DNA of 64,000 bases from Flaccisagitta enflata (lineage: Eukaryota; Chaetognatha; Sagittoidea; Aphragmophora): the NCBI GenBank assembly GCA_965153355.1, contig OZ231126.1, positions 41,168,001 to 41,232,000 of the forward strand, read 5' to 3'. Made by a program: the position numbers and the translations under genes. The notes under the pieces were generated by a model, which worked only from the letters and a program-made list of their open reading frames with translations, was not told the DNA's origin and made no database searches. Below are positions 13,401 through 25,760 of this stretch, piece after piece; within the stretch, counting starts at the first letter, position 1; each line of letters begins with the position of its first letter.

Positions 13401-14167
13401 TGCATTTCCGGTCTAAAGCAAACGTCGATCCATCTCCATCCAATTAGAGGCTATAATTAGGTGAAGAAGGAGAAAGAGAAGGAGAACGCCGAGGCGGAGG
13501 AACGCCACCACCGCGCCAGCAGGAGGGGGGGGGAGAAGAGGAAGTGGAGAAGGTGGAGGAGGAGGAGAAAAAGCATTGGGAGGAAGAATAAATGGAGGTT
13601 GAGCAGCCTAGAGTCTAGGTGAGGAGAAATTTGAATGAAAGGTTGTATTGGGGTAAGAAGGTAAGTGCGTATACTCCCAATAGGGTTAAGTTAGAATCAG
13701 ACATTACGAATAAGAATACGGTATGTTGCACATCATACGCAGACAATTGAATTGAACCCAGTAGCAAAACGACGCGTCCACGTCCTGCCAGAGTTTTTAT
13801 TTACCCCCTCTTCTCTCCCCCCCCCAAGAAAAAAACAGAAAGAAGCCGAGTAAGAAAAGCATGTGAAGCAGATGGCAGTGAGTAGCTCAAGGTTAGGGGT
13901 AAGACGAGGTGAAACTGCTGTCGGTATCAAGATGGAGGAATGGTAGGAAAAAGCCGGGAGAATCGTGGGAGAACACGGTAATTCCAAAACAGACTGTAAA
14001 TGAAGGAGCTAAAAAAGATAAACGAAAAACGAAGTAAAAAACAAATGTAAATTGATCCAAAACAAGAGGGGAATAATGATCAATACTGCAGAGAGAAAAG
14101 TGCGCAACAGAGGCAATAAACTGAAAATGAGGGGGAAACAAGGATGTGTATATATAAATGAAAGTTT

Positions 14168-14390
<223 letters not shown>

Positions 14391-14494
14391 AGCCGTTGCG
14401 ATGAAAATAAACGCAATAAAACGAAAATTGCGCGAGAGGGAAGTCGGGTGACAAAAAGCCGTTTAGAAAGGGAGAGCAAAACACGAATACCGGC

Positions 14495-14980
14495 AAATAA
14501 TGGTGAAGATGACGACGACGACGCTGACGGTGACGTTGATGACGACGTCGAAGACGAAGGTGAAAATGACGATGGTAACGACAGGTAAAGACGGAAGCCC
14601 GATAACTTCAAATGTCTTTTCCACTAAGAAATTTGACGATCCGATGAGGTTAGGATGGCGTCATGGTGATGGGTGGGTGGTGACGACGATGACATAGGAC
14701 GGGTGAGTGATGTGCGGGAGGTGCACAAAATGGGCAGGTGGGTGGAGTGGCAGATGCTGTTTCCCAGCAATGATGACAATGCCTTTTATATGGTGGTGAG
14801 GTGGTTGGTAACGGAAGTGTTGGCATTGCCATTTGTTCTCATAATGGCGGTGGTGATGGTGGTAAGGGTAGAGGTGGTGGAGTTGGTGGGCTTGGTGGTG
14901 ATGGTGATGATGGTGGTGGTGGTGGGATTGGTGGTGATGGTGGTGATGGTTGAAGCGGTGGTGAATCAGTGGTGATCGCA
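14495..14980 (+). repeat. GAC/GAT- and GGT-rich trinucleotide tracts
   Basis: GACGAC-type units lie at 14,505-14,580. Imperfect GGT/GAT units fill 14,838-14,977. Frames across these tracts are low complexity on both strands and I do not call them genes. Confidence 0.7.
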
Positions 14981-15079
14981 ATGCCACTTCTTAGTGAGAA
15001 TATTGGCAATTGGGCGTCGACTTAATTTGATGTTGGAGGGGACTTAATTCTCTCCGCCGAAATTTCCGGCCTAAAACTT

Positions 15080-15425
15080 TTTCTTTTCTTTCTCTTCTTC
15101 TTCTTCTTCTTCTTCTTCTTCTTCTTCTTTTTCTTTTTCTTTTTCTTTTTCTTCTTCTTCTTCTTCTTCTTCTTCTTCTTCTTCTTCTTCTTCTTCTTCT
15201 TCTTCTTCTTCTTCTTCTTCTTCTTCTTCTTCTTCTTCTCCTTCTTCTCCTTTATCTTAATCTCATCTTCCTTTCTTTTTCTTTTTCTTTTTCTTTTTCT
15301 TCATCTTCTTCTTTTTCTTTTTCTTTTTCTTTTTCTTTTTCTTTTTCTTTTTCTTTTTCTTTCTCTTTTTCTTCTTCTTCTTCTTCTTCTTCTTCTTCTT
15401 CTTCTTCTTCTTCTTCTTCTTCTTC
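15080..15425 (+). repeat. (CTT)n / (CTTTTT)n array
   Basis: Alternating blocks of CTT and CTTTTT units, ending exactly at the TTTTTGGGCAGCGG start of a family 1 element. Confidence 0.92.
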
Positions 15426-15433
15426 CCCTTTTT

Positions 15434-16078
15434 GGGCAGCGGCCTCAAAGGGGACAAAGTCCTGTAGAACACAGGGGAAATATGTCCGTCCGTACGTCCG
15501 TCTGCCCCCCCGCCTCACCCTCAGGGCTTCGTCTCCTTTGGGGCCTATCCTGACCCAAATTCTGCCAAATAGCCCAAATCCAAGCAATATGGCCCAAATC
15601 TGAGCAAAATGGCCCAGATCCAAACATATTGGCCCAATCTCAAGCAAAATGGCCCAAATCTGGTCAGAAAAACCCAATTCTAGCACAAAGTCCATCATTT
15701 TGGCCCCTTAGACCTCTGATTAGGCCTCTGATTAGGCTCTGATTAGGCCTCTGATTAGGCCTCTGATTAGGCCTCTGATACCAAGATTCTGACCAGATTT
15801 TAACCATTTTGCTTGAAACTGGGCCAATATGCTTGGATTTGGGCTATTTGGCAGAATTTGGGTCAGAATACATCGAATAGGCCCCAATGGAGACAAAGCC
15901 CTGAGGGTGAGGCGGGGGGGACGAACGGACGGATGGACAGACAGATCTTCGGTGTTCTACAGGACTACATCCCCTTTGGGGCCGCTGCCCTGCTCCCCCT
16001 CAACTTAAATCACACACAGGGCACACGCAGGGCACACGCAGGGCACGGGTACCGCTGACCACTTACTGCCTTTGGGCT
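15434..16078 (+). mobile_element. Family 1 element, copy 3
   Basis: The left end GGGCAGCGGCCTCAAAGGGG runs into ACAAAGTCCTGTAGAACACA and a short GTCC tetranucleotide run. The core holds AATCTGAGCAAAATGGCCCA-like units and a run of AGGCCTCTGATT units (15,708-15,780). The inverted right end is at 15,950-15,990. The tail includes GGGCACGGGTACCGCTGACC and TGCCTTTGGGCTGC. (CTT)n arrays lie on both outer sides. Confidence 0.78.
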
Positions 16079-16080
16079 GC

Positions 16081-16520
<440 letters not shown>

Positions 16521-16700
16521 GATACTGACAGACAGACATCAGGTTTTTGGAGGCACATGATTCCCGAGCGTCATAAAACCGTGTTACATTGGACCCAAAA
16601 ATGTGTTACTTTGGGCTCCTTTTGGCCATTATATTTGTTGTGTTGTGGTCAGGTCTGTAGATGAAGGGACTGGTTGGAAAACGGCCTAACTGGTTGTCCC

Positions 16701-16774
16701 ACTTACTAAAGGACGGGAAGACTGACGGCGAGAAAGAAATATAGAGATAGAAAAGCGCACACTCACGGCAGTCT

Positions 16775-16856
<82 letters not shown>

Positions 16857-16865
16857 TAGACAGAA

Positions 16866-16905
<40 letters not shown>

Positions 16906-16979
16906 TTACTAAAGGACGGGAAGACCGACGGCGAGAAAAAAAAATATAGAGATAGAGAAGCGCACACTCACGGCAGTCT

Positions 16980-17046
<67 letters not shown>

Positions 17047-17047
17047 G
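16701..17047 (+). repeat. Higher-order (GACA)n repeat
   Basis: A ~70-bp unique block (ACTTACTAAAGGACGGGAAG, then GCGCACACTCACGGCAGTCT) followed by GACA units occurs twice (16,701-16,904 and 16,905-17,047). The tetranucleotide array was duplicated together with its flank. Confidence 0.85.
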
Positions 17048-17174
17048 GAAAGTCGCTTCAAGTAATGTGGTAGTCCTCCACTTCCAAAAAACAAAGAACG
17101 AGAGTTCGAAAATCTTAACCTTTTTGTTGGCGTGCAATTCTGAACGCATCATTGGCATCATGATCATCATTCAC

Positions 17175-17199
17175 CCTCTTGTCGTCGTAGTTCCCGTCG

Positions 17200-17244
<45 letters not shown>

Positions 17245-17660
17245 TCTTCGTCCACATCATTGACATCACGATCATCCTTCACTGTCGTCTCCAAGAACGG
17301 GTCGTTTGCAGAAGAATTCTATTTTCTCTGTCGTCTTCGGCCGTCTCGTTTGTCTCAGTCATTGTCGTCGATGTCATCATCATGTTCTTTGTCGTCGTCG
17401 TTTTCGTCGTCGTCGTCATTTCTATACTAACCTCCCCCTTTTCTTTCCTGTTTTAATTCGTTTTAATTTGATGCAGTTTTGTGTGCAATCATTACATTTA
17501 TTCCCATCTTCGATTATTGTCCATTGACGATTCCCCGTGATTCCCAGAGACCAATTTCAGTTCATCTTCATCGTTGTCCTCGCCATCGTCATCGTCGTCA
17601 TCGCCATCGTCGTCCTCTTCGTTGTCGTCCTCGTCTTTGTCGTTTTCTGGTTCTTGACTC
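17175..17660 (+). repeat. (GTC)n / (ATC)n trinucleotide tracts
   Basis: Imperfect GTC units at 17,177-17,250, 17,390-17,420 and 17,570-17,645. No gene-like frame. Confidence 0.75.
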
Positions 17661-17756
17661 GTCAACTTAAGAAGATAAATTAGGTTTTACATTTACTAAA
17701 TTCGTTTCTTTTGCCTTTTTGTCCTTTTTGCCTCCATTACAAGATATCCATTTTCT

Positions 17757-17923
17757 CCTTCTTCTTCTTCTCCTTGTTCTTGTTCTTCTTCTTGTTCTTC
17801 TTCTTCTTCTTCTTCTTCTTCTTCTTCTTCTTCTTCTTCTTCTTCTTCTTCTTTTTCTTTTTCTTTTTCTTCTTCTTCTTCTTCTTCTTATTCTTCTTCT
17901 TCTACTTCTTCTTCGCCTTCTTT
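17757..17923 (+). repeat. (CTT)n array abutting a family 2 copy
   Basis: CTT units with TTG and CTTTTT interruptions, ending where TTTTAAGTTGCAG begins. Confidence 0.9.
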
Positions 17924-18190
17924 TAAGTTGCAGACACGCAACTATTTAAGAGGCTTTGTCCGTCCATTGGCCCGTTGGTACATTGTTCTTTTGATCCGTC
18001 CATTGGTCCGCCCCTAGGCCATGCTCGAGTTAAAAAGTCTGATAACGCGCATTTATGATCATGATTCTGCAGTTGTGACTGTCTGTGTATGGGAGTGTGT
18101 GTGGGGGGGGGGGGGCGGGGGAGGGTGGTGAGGATGGGGGTTCTTCGCCCCTGCCCACACGCAATGATATTTTTACCCCGCGTTCTTTTT
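17924..18190 (+). repeat. Family 2 hairpin repeat with downstream body
   Basis: TTTTAAGTTGCAGACACGCAACT, CTATTTAAGAGGCTTTGTCC, GTCC repeats, GAGTTAAAAAGTCTGATAAC and GCGCATTTATGATC, ending near CCCTGCCCACACGCAATG. One stem base is mismatched (A for G). Confidence 0.7.
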
Positions 18191-18471
18191 CTTTTCCATT
18201 TTTCTTCTTTTTTCTTTTTTTTTTTCTTTTTGGCTTGTGCGTTCATGAAGTCATGGAAGAGAAAGTATTACTAGTTAACTGAGGAGTCCAATGAGGGAGG
18301 GATGAAGAGAGGAAGGAAGAAAAGAGAAGCAGAAAAAAGAAGTTAACAAGTTAAAGAAGAAGAAAAGATGGAGGATGAGAAAGAGAAGGAGGAGACAATC
18401 ACGGAAATAATCGAGTGGAAAAAGTCGCAGTTATCGAGGCCGTTTTTTGCCGTGATTAGAGCGCAATGAAG

Positions 18472-19042
18472 GAGTGAATGAATGAATGAATGACTGAATG
18501 AATGAATGAATGAATGAATGAATGAATGAATGAATGAATGGATGAATGAATGAATGAATGAATGAATGAATGAATGAATGAATGAATGAATAGATGAATG
18601 AGTGAATAAATGAATTAGAAAATGAATGAATGACTACATTAATGAATGAAAACACGAATGAATGAATGAATGAATGAATGAATGAATGAATGAATGAATG
18701 AATGAATGAATGAATGAATGAATGAATGAATGAATAAGATTAATGAATGAATGAATGAATGAATGAATGAATGAATGAATAAATGAATGAATGAATGAAT
18801 GAATGAGTGAATAAAAAGATGAATGAATGATTACATTAATGAATGAAAACACGAATGAATGAATGCATGAATGAATGTGTGCGTGCATGCATGCATGCAT
18901 GAATGAATGAATGAAGGAATGAATGTATGAATGAATGAATGAATGAATGAATGAATGAATGTATGAATGAATGAGTGAATGAATGAATGAATGAATGAAT
19001 GAATGAATGAATGAATGAATGAATGAATGAATGAATGAATAA
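18472..19042 (+). repeat. (GAAT)n array, ~570 bp
   Basis: GAAT tetranucleotides with a few interruptions. One interruption, GATTACATTAATGAATGAAAACACG, occurs at both 18,632 and 18,829, so part of the array was internally duplicated. The HSFI repeat peptides are not a gene. Confidence 0.93.
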
Positions 19043-19430
19043 GCGTTGCATTGGTCACTGGCTGGCATCGTGAATTTTGCATCAAGAATGGGTCATCGAG
19101 CACCAATCATCGAGCATCAAGTATTGGTGACAAGTAGCCACCGGGCATCGAACATTTTGTATCGAGAGCATCAAACAATGGTCACTTGACATCTTATATG
19201 GAACGTTGATGTGTTTCAACTTACTCACGTCTGCACTTTCAGGATTTCTCTCCTCTTTGACTTTGGAGTTCCAGCCTTTCAAGACAGGAATTACTCTTTT
19301 TCTCTAATATTCTTAACGGCTTGCTGAGTGGTTTCTCCCCCAGCAGTTTTTTTTTTCTTTTTCTTTCTCGTGTTCTATTCTTTTTTCATTACTCTCGTTT
19401 TCCTTAAGTTCCTTCAGTCTTCTCTACTTT
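19043..19430. other. Unique spacer with CATCGAGCA motifs, no gene seen
   Basis: GGTCATCGAGCACC, ATCGAGCATC, GGGCATCGAAC and ATCGAGAGCATC recur between 19,088 and 19,172, an eroded minisatellite of about 10-20 bp. Confidence 0.45.
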
Positions 19431-19525
19431 TCCTCCTCCTCCTCCTCCTCCTCCTCCTCCTCCTCCTCCTCCTTCTCCTCCTCTTCTTCTTCTGCTTCTT
19501 TTTCTTCTGCTTCTTCTGCTTCTTT

Positions 19526-19570
<45 letters not shown>

Positions 19571-19672
19571 TTCTTCTTCTTCTTCTTCTTCTTCTTCTCC
19601 TTCTTCTTCTTCTTCTTCTTCTTCTTCTTCTTCTTCTTCTTCTTCTTCTTCTTCTTTTTCTTTTTTTTTGTC
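19431..19672 (+). repeat. (CTC)n and (CTT)n array
   Basis: CTC units at 19,431-19,480, then CTT units with TGC interruptions to 19,666. Confidence 0.92.
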
Positions 19673-19872
19673 CACTGTCTCCAAGTCTCAGCTGTCACCA
19701 TCTTGAGTAGAAGTAATCGTGTTAATTGGTTGAAGCGTGAAGACCGAGTCTCCCTCCTTCCTCCTCGGTCCTCGCTCTCTTTTTGCTCTCTCCCCCTCGT
19801 TTCCCATTTCTCAGCTTGAGCTCCTTCCTCCTTCCTCCAGTCCTCCTTTCTCCTCACTCTCCTCCTCTCTCT

Positions 19873-20037
19873 TTCTCTTTTTAGTTGCGGACACGCAACT
19901 CTATAAGTGGCTTTGTCCGTCCGTTCGTCCGTCGTTCACGTTGATCGAGTACTAAAGTGAGATAACGCGCATTTCCGCCCCTGCCTACCCGTCCCCAACT
20001 AGTATTGGCCGTGTATCCGGCCTTGTCCCCCTCAGTT
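19873..20037 (+). repeat. Family 2 hairpin repeat, canonical copy with full body
   Basis: TTTTTAGTTGCGGACACGCAACT, CTATAAGTGGCTTTGTCCGTC, a GTCC run, AGATAACGCGCATTTCCGCC, CCTGCCTACCCGTCC, and the end GGCCGTGTATCCGGCCTTGT. The 52,704-52,875 copy has the same order of parts, which defines the body as about 160 bp. Confidence 0.8.
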
Positions 20038-20797
20038 CGTGCTCCTTTCTTGTCTCCTTTGTTTCAAATGTCAAAGCCGTAGTGTATTTGTCGATGCGTC
20101 CATGTCTCATTTTGCTCGAACATCCTTCTCTCTTAGTGCGTCTCTGTCTCTGCGTGTGCTTGTGTGTAGGGCCTACACTCTAGGCAGTGTAGCCGTCCTC
20201 CTAACAAAAAGATTTCCACCAGAAAAACACCCTGCTATGACTGATCCAAGAATGATGGATGAAATTGGTAGGTCCCTTGCATCCGTTTTTGTGAGGCTCA
20301 ATTGTACTAACCTTAGAAAAATGGGTGTTCCTAAACAAATGCAGCTACAACAAGTAAATTTGAAGAATGACAGTAAGTCTGTTTAGCTGTTTATCGGTCT
20401 ATCTGTCTCCAAGAACCAAAGAATTATAAAGATCAATCTACGACGGATATAAAAGCGAAGTCCCTTCAAGTCATATTCTTTCAGTTGCTATATTGGTGAT
20501 AACAAAAATCCGCCAATAAGCGGTGAAATTTGTTGGTGTCCTGACATCCCACAGTCGATCAAATCCCATCCTGACGGGAAAAAACTACCTAACACCTCTT
20601 TATCCCACTCAACCCACCTACATCCGTTGTTTTCTTTTCTTTTGTTTCTTTGTTTTTTCTGTGTTTTTTTCTTGCGGAGATCAAGTGTAAGGTTTTTTGC
20701 ATGTTCTCTTGTCAGGCCGTTTGGTTACAAAAGTAACCCGATCAGATTACTCCCACGTACAATGCTGGGCACACCATGATGAGTATGATGAACCCTT

Positions 20798-20798
<1 letters not shown>

Positions 20799-20885
<87 letters not shown>

Positions 20886-20994
20886 CATACGACGTGGTGG
20901 TCGGCCGTCGGTCATTCTGTCAGTCGGTCCGGATATTGACGTCTTGATTCTTACAACCGAGTAAATCAACCGTAAATACTCCGGATAATAATGG

Positions 20995-21062
<68 letters not shown>

Positions 21063-21190
21063 AGACAGAGAGAGACTGAGACAGAGACAGAGAGAAACAG
21101 GGATAGAGACGGAGAGACAGAAACAGAAATAGAGACAGTGACAGAAAAAGAGACAGAGACAGAATTGACAGACAGACGAACAGACAAACA
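20799..21190 (+). repeat. (CT)n array and (GA)n/(GACAGA)n array
   Basis: CT units at 20,799-20,882. After a ~115-bp unique spacer the complementary GA units run from 21,000 to 21,058 and grade into GACAGA. This pair of opposite-strand arrays could fold into one long hairpin. Confidence 0.9.
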
Positions 21191-21429
21191 GGAAAAGTGA
21201 CAATCGAAATTCAGAATGCGGTTTGAAAAAAGATGGCTTTGTGGTTCATTCGCATACACTTACAATATTGCTAATTGTTGGATACAGACAGACAAACCAA
21301 TGTACCTACAGACAGATGAAATCTTTAAGACCATTATCTCGTTCTTGAAGAAAATATGCATGAAGGCAGACATGACAAAAAACAGTAAAAGCACAGTGAT
21401 CCTTATCATGTTAAAATGAGTTTCTGGGT

Positions 21430-21772
21430 TTTTTTTTCCTCTTTTCTTTCTTTTCTTTTCTTTTCTTTTCTTTTCTTTTCTTTCTTTTCTTTCTTTTCTT
21501 TCTTTTCTTTCTTTTCTTTCTTTTCTTTCTTTTCTTTCTTTTCTTTCTTTTCTTTCTTTTCTTTCTTTTCTTTCTTTTCTTTCTTTTCTTTCTTTTCTTT
21601 CTTTTCTTTCTTTTCTTTCTTTTCATTCTTTTCTTTCTTTTCTTTCTTTTCTTTCTTCTCTTTCATTTCTTTCATTTCTTTCTTTTCTTTCTTTTCTTTC
21701 TTTTAATTCTTTTCTTTCCTTTCTTTCTTTTTTTTTCCTTTTCTTTCTTTTCTTTCATTTCCTTCTTTCCTT
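21430..21772 (+). repeat. (TTTTCTTTC)n array
   Basis: About 30 copies of a 9-10 bp unit made of TTTTC plus TTTC. The start (21,440-21,480) is pure TTTTC, so the 9-mer is a secondary unit. Confidence 0.9.
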
Positions 21773-22190
21773 CTAAATAAGTCAAAAACCGGTTAGTTCC
21801 TCTTCCTCATATCTTTCCCTATCTTTGCCATTTTCTTATTTTCTTTCCTGTTTGAGAGGTCGCTCTCATATCTGACAATTACCGTCTTTCCGTCCTTTCC
21901 CATCCAATCGTCGTTTTGTCTATCTGTCTGTGTGTGTGTCTGTGTGTGTGTGTGTCTGTCTGTCGGTCTCTCTGTCTGTCCATACGCCTTCCCGTCTGTG
22001 CTTCCATTCACACATCTTTACATACAATGGTTTATCTCCCCGTTTGTCCATTGTCAATCAATCCATCCATCAGTCCGTCCGTCCATCTGTCTGTCCATCC
22101 ATCTGTCAAACCATTTGTCTTTCAGCCGGTCAGTTGTTTGTAAACTCAATTCCACCAAAAAAATGAAACCTGTTGCATGCATTGACCTTT

Positions 22191-22262
22191 CTGCTCCTGT
22201 CCAAATGGCCTAGTGACCTCAAATATGGTCCCTACCCACCCGTACGTGACGGGTATACTACT
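22191..22262 (+). repeat. Family 2-type body fragment, first copy
   Basis: CTCCTGTCCAAATGGCCTAG, TGACCTCAAATATGG and CCCTACCCACCCG are the body words of the 9,058 and 25,365 family 2 copies. The same block recurs at 22,606-22,690. Confidence 0.6.
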
Positions 22263-22605
22263 CGACTCAATAAAAAAGCCGCACTTTTAAATAACAAATT
22301 GTCATACTGAATTTCAAAAAAACTAATCAAAATCTTAGACCATTTTAAAGCTCTTGAAAAGATCTTTCATTTGGCGCCAATCTGGTATTGCTATCTTTTT
22401 TCGTTTAGAAATGGCATTAGTTTGAGTAAAAACTTTGCCCATTTCAGTTTCGCAATCACTATAAAAAAAATGCATTTTAGCAAAATAGTGCTTCTCTTTG
22501 CAGAGCTCTAGCTTCTAAACCGTTTGAGATACAGATCTGGGATTGGTCTAGAATGAAAGAAAATTTGAAAATCTTCAAGATCATTTCAATGCTTTCAAAT
22601 ATTTT
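22263..22605. mobile_element. Diverged copy of the 12,072 MITE, right end missing
   Basis: AAAAAAGCCGCACTTTTAAA to TTTCAAATATTTTTCTG matches the interior of 12,072-12,482 in order and orientation. The right inverted end is lost and the left end is eroded. It sits between two direct copies of a family 2 body fragment. Confidence 0.7.
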
Positions 22606-22806
22606 TCTGCCAATCCTGACCAAATGGCCTAGTGACCTCAAATATGGTCCCTACCCACCCGACGTGACGTATAGCCGTTTATCCGGCCTTGTTTTATTTC
22701 GCTTCTGCTTTGTTTTTTCCTTCTCTTTCTTATCAAAAGAAAGGAAAAGTGGGTTGATGACCAAAGCATGATGAGTGACAGGGTCACGAGAGAGAGAGAG
22801 AGGGGT

Positions 22807-22975
22807 GGGTACCCTTAGTGAGACTTTCTCACTGGAGGGAATTTTTTCTCACTAAAATTCCCTCTAGTGAGACAATATTTTTGTCTCACTAAAGGGAATT
22901 TTAGTGAGAAAAATTCCTCCAGTGAGACTACATTTTCCCTACAGTGAGACTAATTTTTCCCTCTAGTGAGAAAGG
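22807..22975. repeat. Palindromic repeat cluster built on TAGTGAGA / TCTCACTA
   Basis: CCCTTAGTGAGAC, TTCTCACTGGAGGGAATTTT, TCTCACTAAAATTCCCTC, TAGTGAGAC and TTTAGTGAGAAAAATTCC alternate in both orientations, so the stretch is a nest of inverted repeats. A related cluster lies at 25,080-25,250. Confidence 0.65.
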
Positions 22976-22979
22976 AAAA

Positions 22980-22999
22980 AAGGAAGAAAAAAGCAAGGA

Positions 23000-23057
<58 letters not shown>

Positions 23058-23545
23058 CAGAGAGACAGAGAGACAGAGACAGACAGATGGAGAGATAGAC
23101 AGAAGAAAACAAACAGAGTAGCTATCTGATGTTTTTTTCTCAAATGATACTACAGCGCTCTTGATGGGGTTTTCTTTAAATTCTTATACAAGGATGATTC
23201 TCCTTATTTTCACTCGAATGCACGCGACTTTACACTATGTTGGTTGGTTGGTCAGTCATTTTCCTCTATTTGTCTGTCCATCTGTCTCAAATACTATCAA
23301 ATTTTGGACTATTCAATCTGTTTTAGGGAAAAGAAAAAAAAGGAAGGAATTAAGTAAGGAAGAAAGGGAGGAATGGAAAGAAAAAAGGGAGGAATGGAAG
23401 GATGGCAAGAAGGAAGGAATGCAAGGAAGGAAGGAAGGTGGGAATTGAAGGAAAGAAGAGAGAAAGAAAGGAAGGAAAGAATGGAAAGAAGGGAGGAATG
23501 GAAAGGATAGAGTGAAAGAAGGGAAGGAAGGAAGGAATGAATAAC
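22980..23545 (+). repeat. (GA)n array and GGAA-rich purine tract
   Basis: GA units at 23,005-23,050 grade into GACA. GGAA/GAAGGAAT-type purine repeats fill 23,330-23,540. Between them, CATGC-type family 2 remnants (ACGCGACTTTACAC at 23,222). Confidence 0.7.
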
Positions 23546-23569
23546 AGGAAGGGAGGGCGGAATAGAAGT

Positions 23570-24170
23570 AAGACCCAGCCCTACCTCCTACCTACCTACT
23601 CCAACCTCCGACCTACCCCTACCTTCCTACCCCTACCTTCCCTCTCCTATCTAACTAATCCCATCTCCTACCTACCCTCCTACCCAACCTCTTACCAACC
23701 CCTACCTCCTACCTACCCCACTCACCACATATCTCCTTCTACCTCTACCTTACACTATCTCTACCTTCTTTGACCATTTGTTTTTCCTTTATTTCAACTA
23801 TTTTCACCTGTACCTTTGACCACTGAAGCCCTGTTGATCACATGACCTATCCTCTTCCTCATCTTCACCTTTCCTTACCTGTCCTATCAATACTGTCATT
23901 TCACTACACTGTATGCTCTCCACCACAGCCTTTATTAAACTTTTTATGATTTATTTTCCTATTTTCCTATTATCTCCTCTATGTTTTGGTATGGGTAATA
24001 GCAAGGGTGATGGGAAGCCTCTAAACCCGCCAAGACCATGTGTTGACTTTAAGCACAAGTCTTGCCTGGTCCACAGTCCAGGTTTACTTATCCATTGATA
24101 GTTGGAGATACTTTTCACTATTTATAACTTTGCTGTTAGTTGAATTAAACGATTAAGTCTTTTAACATCT
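23570..24170. other. TACC-rich minisatellite remnant and unique DNA
   Basis: CCTACCTAC and CCTACC units fill 23,575-23,770 (an eroded CTAC/CCTA repeat). Unique AT-rich DNA follows to 24,170 without a convincing gene. Confidence 0.5.
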
Positions 24171-24274
24171 GATAGGAAAGGAGGAATGGGAGGAGGGAAA
24201 GAAGGTAGGAATTGAAGGAAAGAAGAAAGAAGAAAGGGAGGAATTGGAAGAAGGAAGGGAGCAATGAAAACTAG

Positions 24275-24835
24275 TCATCCACTGATCGAATATGTTCAGC
24301 GTCACCAGATGCCCTGCTTTAAGTGATGAGCTGCAGAAATTGAGTGAGAGCAGGACAGCGGCCCCAAAGGACCAATGTCGTTTAGGACACAGGAGTGAAT
24401 TACCAGACTTCCTAAGAGGGCACTATGGAGGACTGATTTGATTTCTAAAGGGCAAATATGCGGCATCCAGAGGCTGATTTGAAGCCTCATAAAAAAGCCA
24501 ATATGATGCATGAGGGCAGATTCGAGGCCTTAGAGGGTAATCTGAAGGCGAGATTGAAGCCAGAAAGGTCAGATTAGAGGCTTGAGAGGGCAAATTTCAG
24601 ATAATTTCAGATAGCTAACTACAAGCATGACAGGGGTGATTTTAGATGGAGGGAAAAACAACTGGAAATTCACCTTTGTTTGCTACAGTACATCGGCCTT
24701 TTAAGGTGAGTGCTGAAAGGAGGAGGAGTAGGATTGAAGGAAAGAAGGAAGACATAAGGGGAGAAATGGTAAGAAGGAATTAACAAATGCGTCCCCCAAA
24801 TCAAATGTGAAAGCATAGGTCATCGGTCCAGAAGG
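24275..24835 (-). mobile_element. Family 1 element, degraded copy
   Basis: Read on the minus strand, the tail words come first at 24,296-24,320 (inverse of CAGGGCATCTGGTGACGC). GGACAGCGGCCCCAAAGGAC lies at 24,352. Core units such as GATTTGAAGCCTCA and AGGCCTTAGAGGG follow. GTGAAAGCATAGGTCATCGG at 24,807 is a detached family 1 end. The far end is not intact. Confidence 0.5.
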
Positions 24836-25079
24836 AAGGAAGGAATGAAGAAGGGAGGAAAGGGAGGAACAAAAGAAAGAAGAGAAGGAAGGAAGTAAGG
24901 TTGTAACCAAGTAGGGAATGGATGCAAAGGAGGTCGAAATTGTAGGAATGGGTGAAGGAAGATGTGTAATTGCAAAAATGAGCATGCGACTGTCGCCATC
25001 TTTTTGTAAGTGGAAAGAAGGAGACTCCTGTTATGAGTGTCTTTTATTTTTCTTTGCGTCGTCTCACTGGAAATTTCTC

Positions 25080-25248
25080 CACTTTCACTCCTTTTTGATC
25101 TCACTGAAGGGAATTTTAGTGAGAAAAAATTCCCTCCAATGAGACTACATTTTTTTCCCTCAAGTGAGACTCTTTTTTTGGTCTCACTGGAGGGAATTTT
25201 TTAGTTTCTCACTTAAGGGAAAAAAATCGTCTCACTAGGGGGATTCCC

Positions 25249-25290
<42 letters not shown>
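25080..25290. repeat. TAGTGAGA palindromic cluster, second copy, and (GA)n
   Basis: TCTCACTGAAGGGAATTTTA, GTGAGAAAAAATTCCCTCC, TCAAGTGAGAC, GGTCTCACTGGAGGGAATTT and TCTCACTTAAGGG in alternating orientation, then GA units at 25,252-25,290. The 22,807 cluster is likewise followed by GA units (23,005). Confidence 0.65.
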
Positions 25291-25293
<3 letters not shown>

Positions 25294-25364
25294 ACGCCTG
25301 TTGAGTGACTTGGAGTCAGAAGCATTTGATTAGCGTCGATTTTTCCTTGTTAGGATTTGCTTCT

Positions 25365-25760
25365 TCCTCTGCACGCGACTCTACAACCCGCTTTGTCCGT
25401 CGGTTGATCTGTCGGTCGGTCGGTTGGTTGGTTGGTCACATTTTACTTTTTTTATGATTTTATTTCTTTGGCCTCACTGCTCCTGCCCAAATGGTCTAGT
25501 GACCTCAAATATGGCCCCTGCCCACCCGCACGCGACTTTGGTCTGTCGGTTCATCAGTCTGTCCGTCCATCTGTTCGCCCGTCCGACCGTGCGCCCGTGC
25601 GCCCGTCCGCCCGTCCGCCCGTCCGCCCGTCCGCTCGTCCGCCCGTCCGCCCGTCCGCCCGTCCGCCCGTCCGCCCGCCCGTTCGTTCGTGCGCCCATCC
25701 GTCCGTCCGTCCATCCGTCCGTCCATCTCTCTGTCCGTCCGCCCATCACAAACATGTTTA
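25365..25760 (+). repeat. Family 2 variant and long (CCGT/CCGC)n array
   Basis: CACGCGACTCTACAACCCGC and TTTGTCCGTCGG, then GGTCGGTTGGTTGGTCAC and the body words GCCCAAATGGTCTAGTGACC and CCCGCACGCGAC. Behind it lies a ~190-bp GTCC/GCCC tetranucleotide array (25,545-25,745). Confidence 0.75.

Noticed and set aside
18634-19068. HSFI-repeat frame open on three minus-strand frames
   Set aside because: A GAAT tetranucleotide array without stops in several frames gives this; no start context or flanking domain.
20039-20386. 115-codon frame ending in QMQLQQVNLKNDSKSV
   Set aside because: The middle (KRFPPEKHPAMTDPRMMDE) looks less random than its surroundings, but no domain, splice pattern or second copy supports a gene.
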